Positions 16,080-27,393 of a stretch of 64,000 nucleotides of DNA are shown piece by piece. The stretch is taken from NCBI RefSeq assembly GCF_001598555.1, contig NZ_BCZE01000015.1, positions 31,617-95,616 of the forward strand, in the 5' to 3' direction. The stretch's first letter is position 1. Each line of letters opens with the position of its first letter. The stretch is from Novosphingobium rosa NBRC 15208. Its GTDB lineage: Bacteria > Pseudomonadota > Alphaproteobacteria > Sphingomonadales > Sphingomonadaceae. Under the pieces are notes generated by a model. That model was not told the origin of the DNA and did no database searches. It saw nothing but the letters and a program-made list of their open reading frames with translations. A program made the position numbers and the translations under genes.

Positions 16080-17531
16080 TCAGGACCAGAACGTCTTGCG
16101 CCCGATCAGCGTGTCGAAATCCTTCTGCGCCTGCGTCAGAATCCTTGCCTTGTCGCGATGATGCGGCAGATCACGCGCGTCGGGCTGGTCCGCCAGCGCC
16201 AGCCGTTCCAGCAGGCGGGGGGCGGTGGCCAGATCGTTGAGGTCGCCCAGATTGTCCTGCAGCGCGGCGAGGGAGGCGGCGAACTTGCGCTTACGCCCTT
16301 TGTGTTTGGGAAAGAGCCCGGCAAAAAAATCGACGCCATAGCGCAGCCGCTTGGCGGATTTGCGCAGGGCATGCCGTTCCTCATCGCTCAGCGTTTCCAG
16401 TCCGGCGCCGCGCTTTTTCATGCGTTTGCGCAGCTTTTGCAGGGCATGGGCGGCGTAGTCGCGAGCGGGCGCGTCGCGTAGATCGGGGCGGGCGGGCGGC
16501 GTCCGCCATGCGCCCACCGCCGCCCATTCGGCCAGATCGAGCCGCAGGCTGAGGCAGCGCCGGGACTCGAGCGCGGCGCGGACGGTGGCATGGGCCTTGT
16601 CAGCCGTGGAGTGCAGGTGGTCACGCAGCTTGCCGGGCTCGGCCTTTTCGAGCAGCACATCAAGGTCGCGCGCATCGCCCAGCACGCCGCCCAGCCAGCG
16701 CAGTTCGGCATGGAGATGCGCCAGCGCCGCGGGCGCGAGGACCGGCTTGAAGATCGCCATCGCCGAGCGCAGGCGGCGCAGCGCCACGCGCGCCTGATGC
16801 AGCGCTTCGGGCTCCCGCCCGGCCAGCAGCAACTCCTCATTGAGGCGATAGTGGCGGATGCAGAGCGCAAGGATGGCGCGGCAGGCCTCGCTGGCCGTGG
16901 CGGCGGGGTCAAGCTGGACGGTCTCGGCCTTGAAAGCGGCGTGGAGCGGCCCCAGCAGCGCATAGCCGCGCTCCGCCTTGCTCAGCACGCCAAGGCGCAG
17001 GGGCAGGGCTGCGGCCAGTCTGCGGGCCAGCGCGAAAAGCGCGTGCGGCTCGCCCTTTTGCAGTTCGAGTTCAATCTCGCACACCGGGGCGGTGCGCTCC
17101 GCCGCGATCACCGTGCCGCGATCCAGCACCATCTCGATGGTGGCCTCGCCCTCGTCCAGCAGCCAGAGCGTGCGTTCGACCTTGACCGTGAAGGCGGGCG
17201 CCAGCGCGGCGGCATTCTGGCCCAGCAGCGCGGGCAGCGGCGTGTCGTCGCCCAGCAGGGGGGCGTCGCCGGGCACGGGCCGCTCCCATTCCGGGCGGGT
17301 GAACAGCCCGGCCGCGCGTGAGCCTGCGCCCTTGACCGTCTGAATGCGCTGGCGGCCCGAGCGGCGGATCCGCAGCGAGACACCGGCCTTGTGCAGCAGG
17401 TGATCGGGCGTGTCGAAATAGATGGCCTGCAGCTTGCGGACGGTGGGGGCGGGCGCGATCAGCGCGGAGCCGGGAAAGGCCTCTGCGGCGGGGGCGGGCA
17501 GCACGAGTTTGAGTTCGGTTTCCTGGGACAG
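16080..17531 (-). CDS. CYTH-CHAD domain protein, probable CTG start
   Basis: 483 residues if initiated at CTG 17531. The N-terminal CYTH domain (triphosphate tunnel metalloenzyme) needs an ExExK motif; here ETELK is encoded upstream of the first usual start (GTG 17504). An in-frame TGA lies at 17541-17543, so only CTG can start a frame that includes it, giving MSQETELKL, with a GAGG ribosome site 7 bases upstream. The CHAD domain follows from about residue 210 (VALRRLRSAMAIFKP, ALRKSAKRLRYGVDFF), helical and His-rich, known to bind polyphosphate. The protein may act on or sense polyphosphate; no neighbour gives a pathway. Confidence 0.88.
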   Translation of the reverse strand: MSQETELKLVLPAPAAEAFPGSALIAPAPTVRKLQAIYFDTPDHLLHKAGVSLRIRRSGRQRIQTVKGAGSRAAGLFTRPEWERPVPGDAPLLGDDTPLPALLGQNAAALAPAFTVKVERTLWLLDEGEATIEMVLDRGTVIAAERTAPVCEIELELQKGEPHALFALARRLAAALPLRLGVLSKAERGYALLGPLHAAFKAETVQLDPAATASEACRAILALCIRHYRLNEELLLAGREPEALHQARVALRRLRSAMAIFKPVLAPAALAHLHAELRWLGGVLGDARDLDVLLEKAEPGKLRDHLHSTADKAHATVRAALESRRCLSLRLDLAEWAAVGAWRTPPARPDLRDAPARDYAAHALQKLRKRMKKRGAGLETLSDEERHALRKSAKRLRYGVDFFAGLFPKHKGRKRKFAASLAALQDNLGDLNDLATAPRLLERLALADQPDARDLPHHRDKARILTQAQKDFDTLIGRKTFWS

Positions 17532-17715
17532 AGCGCAGCCTCATGCTTGAGCCGGATGGCTCCATACCATCAACCGCGCCGCCCCCCGCCGGTTCCCGAG
17601 GAGGGAGCGCGCACCGCTTTGCCGCGTTGCACAAAGGGGTTGCGGCTGCCGGGGAAATGTGAAAAATCAGCGAAAAGGTCGCCATGGCATCGCTGTCTGG
17701 CTGACGATCCGGCCC

Positions 17716-17922
17716 GCAGATTCGGTCTGCAGGGGCGCTGGGTTCGACATGGCAAAGGCGCCATCAGTCCGGTTCGCGTGAACCGTGGCCGGTGGCGTTT
17801 TCTATTTGGGGCAAAAGCAGAGGGAAGAACGTCCGGCAAGGGAAGGCGGGCCATGCAGGGCCCCGGCGATCCGCCGTCCCGGGGCATCGGGCACAGCAAA
17901 CAAGGGCTCCTGCCAAGGGAGC
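17716..17922 (+). other. Structured, gene-free leader of the second TBDR
   Basis: The 422 bases between 17532 and 17953 hold no convincing gene. On the + strand I see hairpins GCAGA-TTCGG-TCTGC (17716-17730), ATGGC-N6-GCCAT (17749-17764), CGGTTC-GCGT-GAACCG (17770-17785) and GCTCC-N7-GGAGC (17906-17922), the last followed by ATTTTT. It may be an mRNA leader controlling the receptor. It does not match a cobalamin or TPP riboswitch core that I could recognise. Confidence 0.4.
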
Positions 17923-17953
17923 TGAACATAAGATTTTTCAGGGAAGAACAATC

Positions 17954-20062
17954 ATGCGTGCATATCCTATCGGCCTGATGCTGGCCGCAACCTGTCTGGC
18001 TGCGCCAGCCATGGCCAAGGACGCCCCCACGGATCAGGGCAGCAGCTTTGCTCTGGGCGAGATCGTGGTGACGGGCACGGCGCCTGCCGCGCCGGACATC
18101 ACCGGGCAGACCCTGTCGGCCAGCGCCATCAGCCTGTTCAACCGTGTCAGCCTTGACGATGCCGTGGGGCTGATGCCCGGCGTTTCGGCGGGCAGCAGCG
18201 GCGGCACGCGCAATGAGCGCCTCGTCTTCGTGCGCGGCTTCAACCGCTTCGAGGTGCCGCTCACCATCGATGGCATCCGCGTCTATCTGCCTGCCGACAA
18301 CCGCCTCGATTTCGGGCGTTTCCTCACCAATGACATCGCTCAGGTGCAGGTGGCCAAGGGCTATGTTTCGGTGCTGAACGGGCCGGACGGGATGGGCGGG
18401 GCGATCAACCTCGTCACCTCCAAACCGACCAAAGCGCTGGAGGCGCAGGTCAGCGGCACGCTCAATCTGGGGCGGCAGGGCGAATATGCCGGCTATTCCA
18501 CCTCGGCGCTGATCGGCACCAGGCATGACAAGTGGTATGCGCAGGCCTCGATCGGGCGCGCCTACACCGATCACTGGGATCTGGCGGGCGGCTTCCGGCC
18601 CACCGCCAATCAGGGCGCGGGCCGTCGCGGTCTCTCGCAGACGGGCGACTGGCGGGTGAATGTGAAGGCCGGTTTCACGCCGAACGCCACCGATGAATAT
18701 GTCATCAGCTACACCAAACAGGAGGGCCAGAAGCTGGCTCCGCTGCATGTCACCGATCCGCTGTCGGCGCAGCGCTTCTGGACATGGCCCGCCTGGAACA
18801 CCGAAAGCCTCTATCTGCTGACCACCACGCAGCTGGACGCGATCTCCACGCTGAAAACGCGCTTCTATTACAACACCTTCTACAACATGCTGCGCTCCTT
18901 CGACACGGCTGCGGAGAACACCCAGACCCTGGGCCGCAGCTTCAACAGCCCCTATTGGGACGATGCGCTTGGCGGCTCGCTGGAGCTGACCCTGCGTCCC
19001 TCCGCGCGTGAACGCGTGACCATCGGGGCGCAGATGCGCTCGGATCGCCACAAGGAGGCGCAGACCAGCTTCCCCTCGGGCAGCACCGAGCCGATGCAGA
19101 CCGATCTGGAGAACACCTACAGCCTCTCGATAGAGCATGCGTATCATTTCACCCCCGCCATCAGCCTGACTCTGGGCGGCGGCTATGACTGGCGCGACCT
19201 GAAGCGCGCCGAGGAGTATGGCGCGCCGCTGGGCACCTCCGGCGCCAGCGTGCTCTACAACTATCCGAAGGCGAACAGCAGCACATGGAGCGCTCAGGGC
19301 CAGCTGAACTGGGCGGTGAATGACAACAGCGCATTGCACCTCAGCGTCTCGTCGCGCGCGCGCTTCCCGACCATTTTCGAGCGGTTCAGCCAGCGTTTCG
19401 GCACCTCGATCCCCAATCCCGGCCTGCAGCCCGAACGCGCGCGGCAGATCGAACTGGGCGGCTCGACCCGGCTTGGCGTGCTGCATCTGGAGGGCGCGCT
19501 GTTCCATGCCCATATCACCAACGCCATCGTCAGCGAGAGCGTGCTGGGCTATGCCTGCACCGCCAGCACCACGCCGGGGCCCTGCGCGCGCACGGTGATG
19601 ACCCAGTCGCTGAACGTCAGCCGGGGCAACATCTATGGCGCGGAGGGCAGTTTTTCGGCGCAACTGGCGCCCAGCTTCACGCTGGGCGGCAACTACACTT
19701 ACACCCACCGCCGTCTGGTCGATCCCGGCAATGCCGCTTTCCGCCCCACCGATGTGCCCACCCACAAGGCCTTCGTCTATGCCGACTGGACGGTGCTGCC
19801 CCGCCTGCATCTGGTGCCCAGCGCGGACATCGCCTCAAGCCGCTGGACCGTCACCGATGTGGCGCCGATCACCTATTACCGCACCGGCGCCTATGTGAAC
19901 GGTGCGCTGAAGGCCGAGTATCAGCTGCGGCGTGACGCCAATGGCCGGGGCACCAGCATCAGCGCCTCTGTGCGCAATCTCTTCGATCAGAACTATCAGC
20001 TGGTCGATGGCTATCCCGAGGCCGGGCGCAGCTATCAGCTCTCGCTCAAGGCCAGCTACTAA
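17954..20062 (+). CDS. TonB-dependent receptor, siderophore type
   Basis: 702 residues from ATG 17954 (GGGAAG ribosome site). Signal peptide MRAYPIGLMLAATCLAAPAMA; TonB box GEIVVTGTAP; plug with LVFVRGFNRFEVPLTIDGIR and VQVAKGYVSVLNGPDGMGG; barrel with a C-terminal strand YQLSLKASY. The DFGRFLTNDIAQVQVAKGY stretch is typical of compact siderophore/cofactor receptors. Ligand unknown; no siderophore genes or Fur box lie next to it. It stands alone with a long structured leader upstream and a terminator downstream. Confidence 0.9.
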   Translation: MRAYPIGLMLAATCLAAPAMAKDAPTDQGSSFALGEIVVTGTAPAAPDITGQTLSASAISLFNRVSLDDAVGLMPGVSAGSSGGTRNERLVFVRGFNRFEVPLTIDGIRVYLPADNRLDFGRFLTNDIAQVQVAKGYVSVLNGPDGMGGAINLVTSKPTKALEAQVSGTLNLGRQGEYAGYSTSALIGTRHDKWYAQASIGRAYTDHWDLAGGFRPTANQGAGRRGLSQTGDWRVNVKAGFTPNATDEYVISYTKQEGQKLAPLHVTDPLSAQRFWTWPAWNTESLYLLTTTQLDAISTLKTRFYYNTFYNMLRSFDTAAENTQTLGRSFNSPYWDDALGGSLELTLRPSARERVTIGAQMRSDRHKEAQTSFPSGSTEPMQTDLENTYSLSIEHAYHFTPAISLTLGGGYDWRDLKRAEEYGAPLGTSGASVLYNYPKANSSTWSAQGQLNWAVNDNSALHLSVSSRARFPTIFERFSQRFGTSIPNPGLQPERARQIELGGSTRLGVLHLEGALFHAHITNAIVSESVLGYACTASTTPGPCARTVMTQSLNVSRGNIYGAEGSFSAQLAPSFTLGGNYTYTHRRLVDPGNAAFRPTDVPTHKAFVYADWTVLPRLHLVPSADIASSRWTVTDVAPITYYRTGAYVNGALKAEYQLRRDANGRGTSISASVRNLFDQNYQLVDGYPEAGRSYQLSLKASY

Positions 20063-20070
20063 GAGGCCGC

Positions 20071-20099
20071 CGCCCCCTCGTCATAAGGGCGAGGGGGCG
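20071..20099 (+). terminator. Rho-independent-type terminator after the TBDR
   Basis: CGCCCCCTCG-N9-CGAGGGGGCG, a perfect 10-bp stem starting 9 bases after the TBDR stop, with a T-run at 20113-20118. Confidence 0.7.
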
Positions 20100-20161
20100 G
20101 GCATTGCGGGAATTTTTTCCGCCGCCCATGGCAAGAGGCGCGGCTCGCGCATTTCACGCTT

Positions 20162-20599
20162 ATGGCAAGCGAAACCGAACAGGCCGCCGTGAAGGCCCAC
20201 GTTAAGCTGGCGCAAAGCGCGGGCAAGCTGGAACACAGCGCGGAACAGCAGACCGACAGCGCCGACCGCCGCACCCAGCTGGCCGCAGACCGCACCGTGC
20301 TGGCCGCCGAGCGGACCTATGCCGCGTGGGTGCGAACCGGTTTGGCCGCGCTGGCCTCGGGGATTGGCGCAAGGGCTCTGCTCGACAAGATCGTGGCAGG
20401 CTGGCTGATCGGGGCCACTGGCAGCGTGCTGATCCTGTTCAGCGCTTTCTGTTTTATGGCGGCGGTGTGGCGCCAAACGCATCCCGTGGCGCCGCCGCGC
20501 CCCGATACACGGCGCCTGCCGCCCGCTTTGCTGGTGGTGGTCAACGGCTTTCTGGTGCTGGTCAGTCTGGCGGCGCTGGTCGGGATCTGGGCGCGTTGA
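20162..20599 (+). CDS. DUF202 (YidH-like) membrane protein
   Basis: 145 residues. A charged N-terminal helix (residues 1-50) precedes the DUF202 signature LAADRTVLAAERTYAAWVRTGL. Three hydrophobic segments follow (about 60-77, 82-102, 120-143). Function of DUF202 is not established. Its TGA overlaps the TTG start of the SLC13-type permease, so the two are made together, suggesting the small protein assists the transporter. Confidence 0.85.
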   Translation: MASETEQAAVKAHVKLAQSAGKLEHSAEQQTDSADRRTQLAADRTVLAAERTYAAWVRTGLAALASGIGARALLDKIVAGWLIGATGSVLILFSAFCFMAAVWRQTHPVAPPRPDTRRLPPALLVVVNGFLVLVSLAALVGIWAR

Positions 20600-22371
20600 G
20601 CGGGCCGCAGCTGCTCTCCTTCGCGCTGATCGGCGGCGCGGTGGTGGTCTTCGCCTGGGGGCGCTTCCGTTACGATGTGGTGGCGCTGGTGGCGCTGGCC
20701 ATTGGCCTTGCCACCGGCGACGTGCCGATGAAGCAGGCCTTCAGCGGCTTCACCAGCGATGTGGTGGTGATCATCGCCTGCGCCCTTGTGGTCAGCGCGG
20801 CGATCGCTCGTTCGGGCGTGATCGAATGGGCGGTGGGCGGGGCGATGGCCCGGCTGCGCGGCGCGGCTTTGCAGGTGCCGGTGCTGGCGGGCACCACCGC
20901 GCTGCTCTCGATGCTGACCAAGAATGTCGGCGCGCTGGCGATCATGATGCCGATTGCGCTGCGCATCGGGCGCAGCGAGGGTTCCTCGGTGTCGTCGCTG
21001 CTGATGCCCATGTCCTTCATGTCGCTGCTGGGCGGGCTGGTGACGCTGGTGGGCACCTCGACCAACATCATCGTCAGCCAGGTGCGCGAGGAGACGCTGG
21101 GCAAGCCCTTTCAGATGTTCGATTTCGCGCCCGTCGGCCTGATCCTGACGGTGCTGGGCTTTGTCTTCGTGAGTTTGGGCTGGCGGCTGCTGCCGCGCGA
21201 CCGGCAGGCGCGGGCCGGGCTCGACGAGGCCGCCGAGCAGGCGCCCTATGTGACCGAAGCCCGCGTGCCCGATGAGCTGCCCGAGGACATCGCGACCATC
21301 GCCGATCTGAAGCTGGGCGAGGCGGGTGTCAGCCTGCGCGCCATCGTCGAGGCGGATGGGAAGGAGCGCAAACCCTTGCCCGATGCCTCGCTGCGGCCCG
21401 GCGCCAGTCTGGTGCTGGAGGGCAGCGACAAGGCGCTCGACCGGCTGTTCGCCCGCACGCCGCTGGAGCAGACGCGCGACCCGCGCGAGCTGGAAAAGGA
21501 CGAGGCCAAGGAGGAGTTGCGCACCATCGAGGCGGTGATCCAGACGGACTCGCTGCTGATCGGGCGCAGCGCGGTCAATGCCCGCCTGCAGGACATGCAT
21601 GGCGTGCAGCTGATGGGCATTGGCCGCAGCGACGAGCGCATCACCCAGCGCCTGCGCGATGTGCGGCTGCGCGCCGGGGACGTGCTGGTGCTGCGCGCGG
21701 GCGAGAAAACCCTGCCCGAGGCGCTGGGCGATCTGGGTCTGCTGCCGCTGGTCGAGCGGATGGTGAAGCTGGGCGACCGCCGCCGGATGTTTCTGCCCAT
21801 CGCCATTCTGGCCGTGGCCATGGTGCTGGTGGCGCTGAAACTGGTGCCGATCGCCGGGGCCTTTTTCGGCGCGGCGGTGCTGATGGTGGTGGTGGGCGGC
21901 CTTTCCATGCGCGAGGCCTATGGCGCGCTGGAGCCCGAGGTGCTGGTGCTGATCGGCGCGCTCACCCCGCTGAGCGAGGCGGTGCAGCACAGCGGCGGCA
22001 GCGCGCTGATTGCCGATCTGCTGGCCGGATGGCTGCATGGCGTGCCGCCGCTGCTGGCGCTGGGCGCGATCATGCTGGCGGCGATGGCCTGCTCGCCCTT
22101 TCTGCACAATGCGCCCACGGTGCTGGTGCTGGCCCCCATCGCGGTGGGGGTGGCGCGGGCGCTGCATCTCCATCCCGACCCGTTCCTGATGGCGGTGGCG
22201 ACGGGCGCGGGCTGCGATTTCCTGACGCCCATCGGTCATCAGTGCAACACGCTGGTGATGGGGCCGGGGGGCTATCGTTTCGGCGATTACTGGCGGCTGG
22301 GGCTGCCGCTTTCGGTGCTGGTCATCGTGGCGGGAACGCTGGCGATCACCGTGATCTGGCCGCTGGCCTGA
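20596..22371 (+). CDS. SLC13-family permease with RCK_C (TrkA-C) domains
   Basis: 591 residues. Start placed at TTG 20596, overlapping the DUF202 stop (TTGA); the frame upstream of this has no signal. Membrane helices at both ends (GGAVVVFAWGRFRYDVVALVAL; GTSTNIIVSQV; SPFLHNAPTVLVLAPIAVG; GAGCDFLTPIGHQCNTLVMGPG) flank two soluble TrkA-C-like domains (about residues 210-290 and 300-390; GVSLRAIVEADG, DVLVLRAG). This is the DASS/CitT-related group, possibly for sulfate, tellurite-like or dicarboxylate anions; substrate not readable. Confidence 0.88.
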   Translation: MSGPQLLSFALIGGAVVVFAWGRFRYDVVALVALAIGLATGDVPMKQAFSGFTSDVVVIIACALVVSAAIARSGVIEWAVGGAMARLRGAALQVPVLAGTTALLSMLTKNVGALAIMMPIALRIGRSEGSSVSSLLMPMSFMSLLGGLVTLVGTSTNIIVSQVREETLGKPFQMFDFAPVGLILTVLGFVFVSLGWRLLPRDRQARAGLDEAAEQAPYVTEARVPDELPEDIATIADLKLGEAGVSLRAIVEADGKERKPLPDASLRPGASLVLEGSDKALDRLFARTPLEQTRDPRELEKDEAKEELRTIEAVIQTDSLLIGRSAVNARLQDMHGVQLMGIGRSDERITQRLRDVRLRAGDVLVLRAGEKTLPEALGDLGLLPLVERMVKLGDRRRMFLPIAILAVAMVLVALKLVPIAGAFFGAAVLMVVVGGLSMREAYGALEPEVLVLIGALTPLSEAVQHSGGSALIADLLAGWLHGVPPLLALGAIMLAAMACSPFLHNAPTVLVLAPIAVGVARALHLHPDPFLMAVATGAGCDFLTPIGHQCNTLVMGPGGYRFGDYWRLGLPLSVLVIVAGTLAITVIWPLA

Positions 22372-22493
22372 TCCGCTTCCTGTCGTGTTCCTTCAAGAAT
22401 TCCCGGATCAGGCCTTCTATCGCGGCGCAGGCGTCATGGCGTTGTCATCGCTACGTGATGATCTGTTGCTGATGGTGTGGCGGGGGTGGTTGG

Positions 22494-23213
22494 ATGTCTC
22501 GACTGCAGGGCGCATTGCTTTCGGTGGCGCTTGCCTGTGCTTTCGCTCCCGCGCCCGCCGTTGCGCAATATGTCGGCACGACGGCGCCGCTGTTTCCCAC
22601 GCTGATCGTTCCGCTGTTCCCCAATGCCGCCACCATTCCCTTCACCGGCGCTTCGGCGGGGCATGGACAGGCGCGCAGCGCGGCCCCGAAGGCAACGCCG
22701 CCCGGCACCCGCCTGCCTGCCGGCGTGGTCTCCCAGATCGATGCGAATGCCGCCGATCTGGCCACGCATTTCCCGCCCGGCCTGCGGGGGAAGATGAAGG
22801 CCACCTTCACGCAGTCCTTCGGCGCCTTCAAACAGTTCGAGCGCAAGCTGGCCCTGCCTGACAATGATGTCGCCACCGCGATCGCGGCCTACATCGCGGG
22901 CAATTACATGATCCTGCATGGCGTGGAGCTGCCGGATGCCGCTTTCGTGAAGCTGGTCTCGCAGATCCGCGGCGGGCTGCAGCAGAGCAAGGGCTTCCCG
23001 CAGATCCCGGTGCAGACCCGCCGCAAGATGTATGAGCAGACCGCCATGGTCGGCATGTTCATGGCGACGGCGCAGATGGCGCGCGGGACGGCGACGGAAA
23101 ACCCCGCCACCATCGGCAATCTTCAGGATTCGGCCCGGGCCAATCTGGCGCTGGTGCTTGGCGAGCCCAACGCCGCCACGCTGCGCATCGATGGCGAGGG
23201 CATGCATTTCTGA
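22494..23213 (+). CDS. Exported protein of unknown function, DUF6683-like
   Basis: 239 residues with a clear signal peptide (LLSVALACAFAPAPAVAQ, cut near residue 25). A low-complexity Pro/Ala segment follows. The mature part is helical: FKQFERKLALPDNDVATAIAAY, AGNYMILHGVELPDAAFVKLV, KMYEQTAMVGMFMATAQMA. The PxNDVAxAxAAxIAGNY pattern resembles DUF6683. No enzyme motif is visible. It follows the SLC13-type gene in the same direction after 122 bases, without evidence of a shared operon. Confidence 0.75.
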   Translation: MSRLQGALLSVALACAFAPAPAVAQYVGTTAPLFPTLIVPLFPNAATIPFTGASAGHGQARSAAPKATPPGTRLPAGVVSQIDANAADLATHFPPGLRGKMKATFTQSFGAFKQFERKLALPDNDVATAIAAYIAGNYMILHGVELPDAAFVKLVSQIRGGLQQSKGFPQIPVQTRRKMYEQTAMVGMFMATAQMARGTATENPATIGNLQDSARANLALVLGEPNAATLRIDGEGMHF

Positions 23214-23291
23214 GCGGAGCCCGATGCCGATGCCGGGGCGGGGCCTACAGTCCCGTGCCAGCCAGCGCCCCGTGGATGAGGGGAAGCCTCA

Positions 23292-25091
<1,800 letters not shown>

Positions 25092-25246
25092 GGCGCTCGT
25101 TCCTTTCCGGCACGGCGACAGATGGCGTACCCCCGAAGGCGATAACCGTTTGCGGGCGGCAAGGTTCCGGCGTGACCGTCATGTCGCCGGAACGTGCATG
25201 ATGCCTGCCACCCCGCGCCATGTCGCGGATGCGGCGATGGACATCA

Positions 25247-26428
25247 TCATGATCCTTCCGCGCTCCTGCGCAGCAGGATCGGCACGGTCAACCCCTGGAT
25301 GAAGATCGAGAAGGCGACCACGGCAAAGGCCACGCTGACCAGCGCATCATGCTCGGGCAGGCTGGCCGGAGCCCCCAGCGCCAGCGCCAGCGCCAGCGCG
25401 CCGCGCAGACCGCCCCAGAACAGGATATGCTGGGTCAACCCGTCGACCGCCATGCGCGTCCGCGTGAACAGCCGCGTGATGGGATAGATCGCCACTGCGC
25501 GGCCCACCAGCACCGCCACCGTGCCGATCACCGCAGGCAGCCAGTAGGCGGCGATGGGCTGTATCGCCTCGCGGCTGCCGATCAGCAGAAAGACCACGGA
25601 ATTGGCCAGAAAGGCCGCGAAGTCCCAGAAGCGGATCACGGCCTTGCCGCCCTCCTCGGTCAGTTTGCGGCCCTTGCCCCAATTGCCCACCAGCATGCCC
25701 GCCGCCAGCGTGGCCAGCACGCCGGAGACATGCAGCTCTTCGGCCAGCAGGAAGGAGCTATAGGCCGCCAGCATGGTCAGGGTGATCTCGACCAGATGGT
25801 CCTCCGCCCGTCCCGCCAGCAGCATCAGCCCCGCCGCCACGGCCAGACCCAGCAGCACGCCGCCGCCCACCGTGGTCAGCAGCGCGGTGGCGATGCCCAT
25901 CGGGGTGGTGGCGCTGCCCATGATCCATTCCGCCATCAACGCGAAGAGCACTGCCGCCGCGCCGTCATTCACCAGGCTTTCGGCCTCCATCAGGAAGCGC
26001 AAGCGCTTGTCGGCATTCTGCTCCTTCATCATGGCGATGACCGAGACCGGGTCGGTGGCGGCGATCAGGCTGCCGAACAGCAGCGAGGCGGGCCAGCCCC
26101 ACGCCGCGAGCCCATGCATCGCCACCGCCACCACCAGCGCGGAGAGCAGCGTGCCGCCAAAGGCCAGGCTGAGGACCAGCGGCCCCTCGCGCCGGAATTG
26201 CCCCCAGCCCAGATGCAGCGCTGCCTCGAACACCAGCGGCGGCAGCAGCACGCTGAACACCAGTTCGGGCGTCAGCTCGATGCCGCTGTGATAGCCCGAG
26301 AGGCTCAGGCCGATGCCCGCGATGACCAGCCCGATGGCATAGGGTTGCCCGAAGCGGCGGCAGATGATCGCGACCAGACATGCGATGAGCAGCAGCAGGC
26401 CCAGCGTGACCGTATCGGTGTTGTGCAT
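25247..26428 (-). CDS. Na+/H+ antiporter, CPA1 family
   Basis: 393 residues, about 11-12 hydrophobic helices. CPA1 motifs: GIELTPELVFSVLLPPLVFEAA, ATDPVSVIAMM (ion-binding Asp), AESLVNDGAAAVLF and FWGGLRGALALALAL. It lacks the long cytoplasmic C-terminal tail of many NhaP/NhaK proteins. Role: cation/proton exchange at the inner membrane. Same strand as the histidine kinase but separated by 155 bases. Confidence 0.92.
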   Translation of the reverse strand: MHNTDTVTLGLLLLIACLVAIICRRFGQPYAIGLVIAGIGLSLSGYHSGIELTPELVFSVLLPPLVFEAALHLGWGQFRREGPLVLSLAFGGTLLSALVVAVAMHGLAAWGWPASLLFGSLIAATDPVSVIAMMKEQNADKRLRFLMEAESLVNDGAAAVLFALMAEWIMGSATTPMGIATALLTTVGGGVLLGLAVAAGLMLLAGRAEDHLVEITLTMLAAYSSFLLAEELHVSGVLATLAAGMLVGNWGKGRKLTEEGGKAVIRFWDFAAFLANSVVFLLIGSREAIQPIAAYWLPAVIGTVAVLVGRAVAIYPITRLFTRTRMAVDGLTQHILFWGGLRGALALALALGAPASLPEHDALVSVAFAVVAFSIFIQGLTVPILLRRSAEGS

Positions 26429-26609
26429 GGCTTAACGGCTCCGGGTGGCGTGCGGCCAGGAAAGGGCGAGCCGCATCGTATTGTCGCCGCTGGCGGCCCG
26501 ACCAGCGCTCAAACCTGCCCGTGCCCGCGTGAAGCGGACAACGAACACCCGCCCAACGCTATTGCATCGTCTGCCGCAGGGGACAACCGCTTAAGGGAAT
26601 GCCAAAGGT

Positions 26610-27182
26610 TCAGGATGAGGCATGCGCCGCCCGCCACGCCTTCACGGCAGCGAGCGTTCTGGCGACATGGCCCTGAGGGCTGAAGGCGGAATAGGCCAAC
26701 AGGATCGTGCCGTCGGGGGCGATGACATAGCTGGTGCGGTCGGACATGGAGAGGACCGGCAGCTTGACCTTGTAGGCGGCGATCACATCCTTGCTGGCGA
26801 CGCCGACGGCGAATTTGTTCCGGCATTCGGTGACCGAGAAACGGCTGAGCTTGTCAAGCGGATCGTGCGACAGGCCAATGACCGTGGCTCCGGCGGCCCG
26901 GAAGGCGTCGGTGGCCTCGGAAAACTCATGCGCCTCGATCGTGCATCCGCTGGTGAAGGCGGCGGGGAAGAAATAGAGCACGACCGGGCCTTTCTTCAGG
27001 GCGTCACCGAGATGAAAGGCAAAGGGTTTGCCCGCCTGCACGGCCTGCGTGCTGAAGTCGGGCGCGCTGGCGCCTTGTGGCAAGGCCGCCCGCGCGCCGC
27101 TTCCGGGCAGGGCGGCCACCACGCTTGCGGCGACCACGGCGGCCAATGCAAAGGGGATCAAGCGTTTCGTGCGAAAGGTCAT
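26610..27182 (-). CDS. Exported peroxiredoxin (AhpC/TSA, Bcp-like)
   Basis: 190 residues from ATG 27182 with GAGGAGA upstream. N-terminal signal peptide (LIPFALAAVVAASVVAALP, cleavage near residue 32). Thioredoxin fold with peroxidatic Cys80 in FFPAAFTSGCTIEAHEF; another Cys in VTECRNKFAV may be resolving. Likely a periplasmic thiol peroxidase; reductant unknown. Confidence 0.88.
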   Translation of the reverse strand: MTFRTKRLIPFALAAVVAASVVAALPGSGARAALPQGASAPDFSTQAVQAGKPFAFHLGDALKKGPVVLYFFPAAFTSGCTIEAHEFSEATDAFRAAGATVIGLSHDPLDKLSRFSVTECRNKFAVGVASKDVIAAYKVKLPVLSMSDRTSYVIAPDGTILLAYSAFSPQGHVARTLAAVKAWRAAHASS

Positions 27183-27393
27183 GGACGGTCTCCTCTCCAC
27201 CATTACGCTGTTCGAGGCGGTTTGGATGCACGGCCTTCGAGGTGGTCTTGATCACCGGTCGTCATGGCCCCCGCGCCAGATCAAGCATATCAGGCACGGC
27301 ATGTGGCCATCAGGCTGCACATCGGCTTCGTTGAGCAACGCGACAGCCTGATCGCGACGGCCCGGGGCCATTGGCATGCCGGGCGGTGGTGCG

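Noticed and set aside
17545..17953. Cobalamin or TPP riboswitch ahead of the second TBDR
   Set aside because: Looked for the B12 box and the CCCGCAACTG-like core and for thi-box sequences; not found.
17570..19810. Antisense open frame of 746 codons across the second TBDR
   Set aside because: No ribosome site, no motif; the + strand frame has signal peptide, TonB box and barrel.
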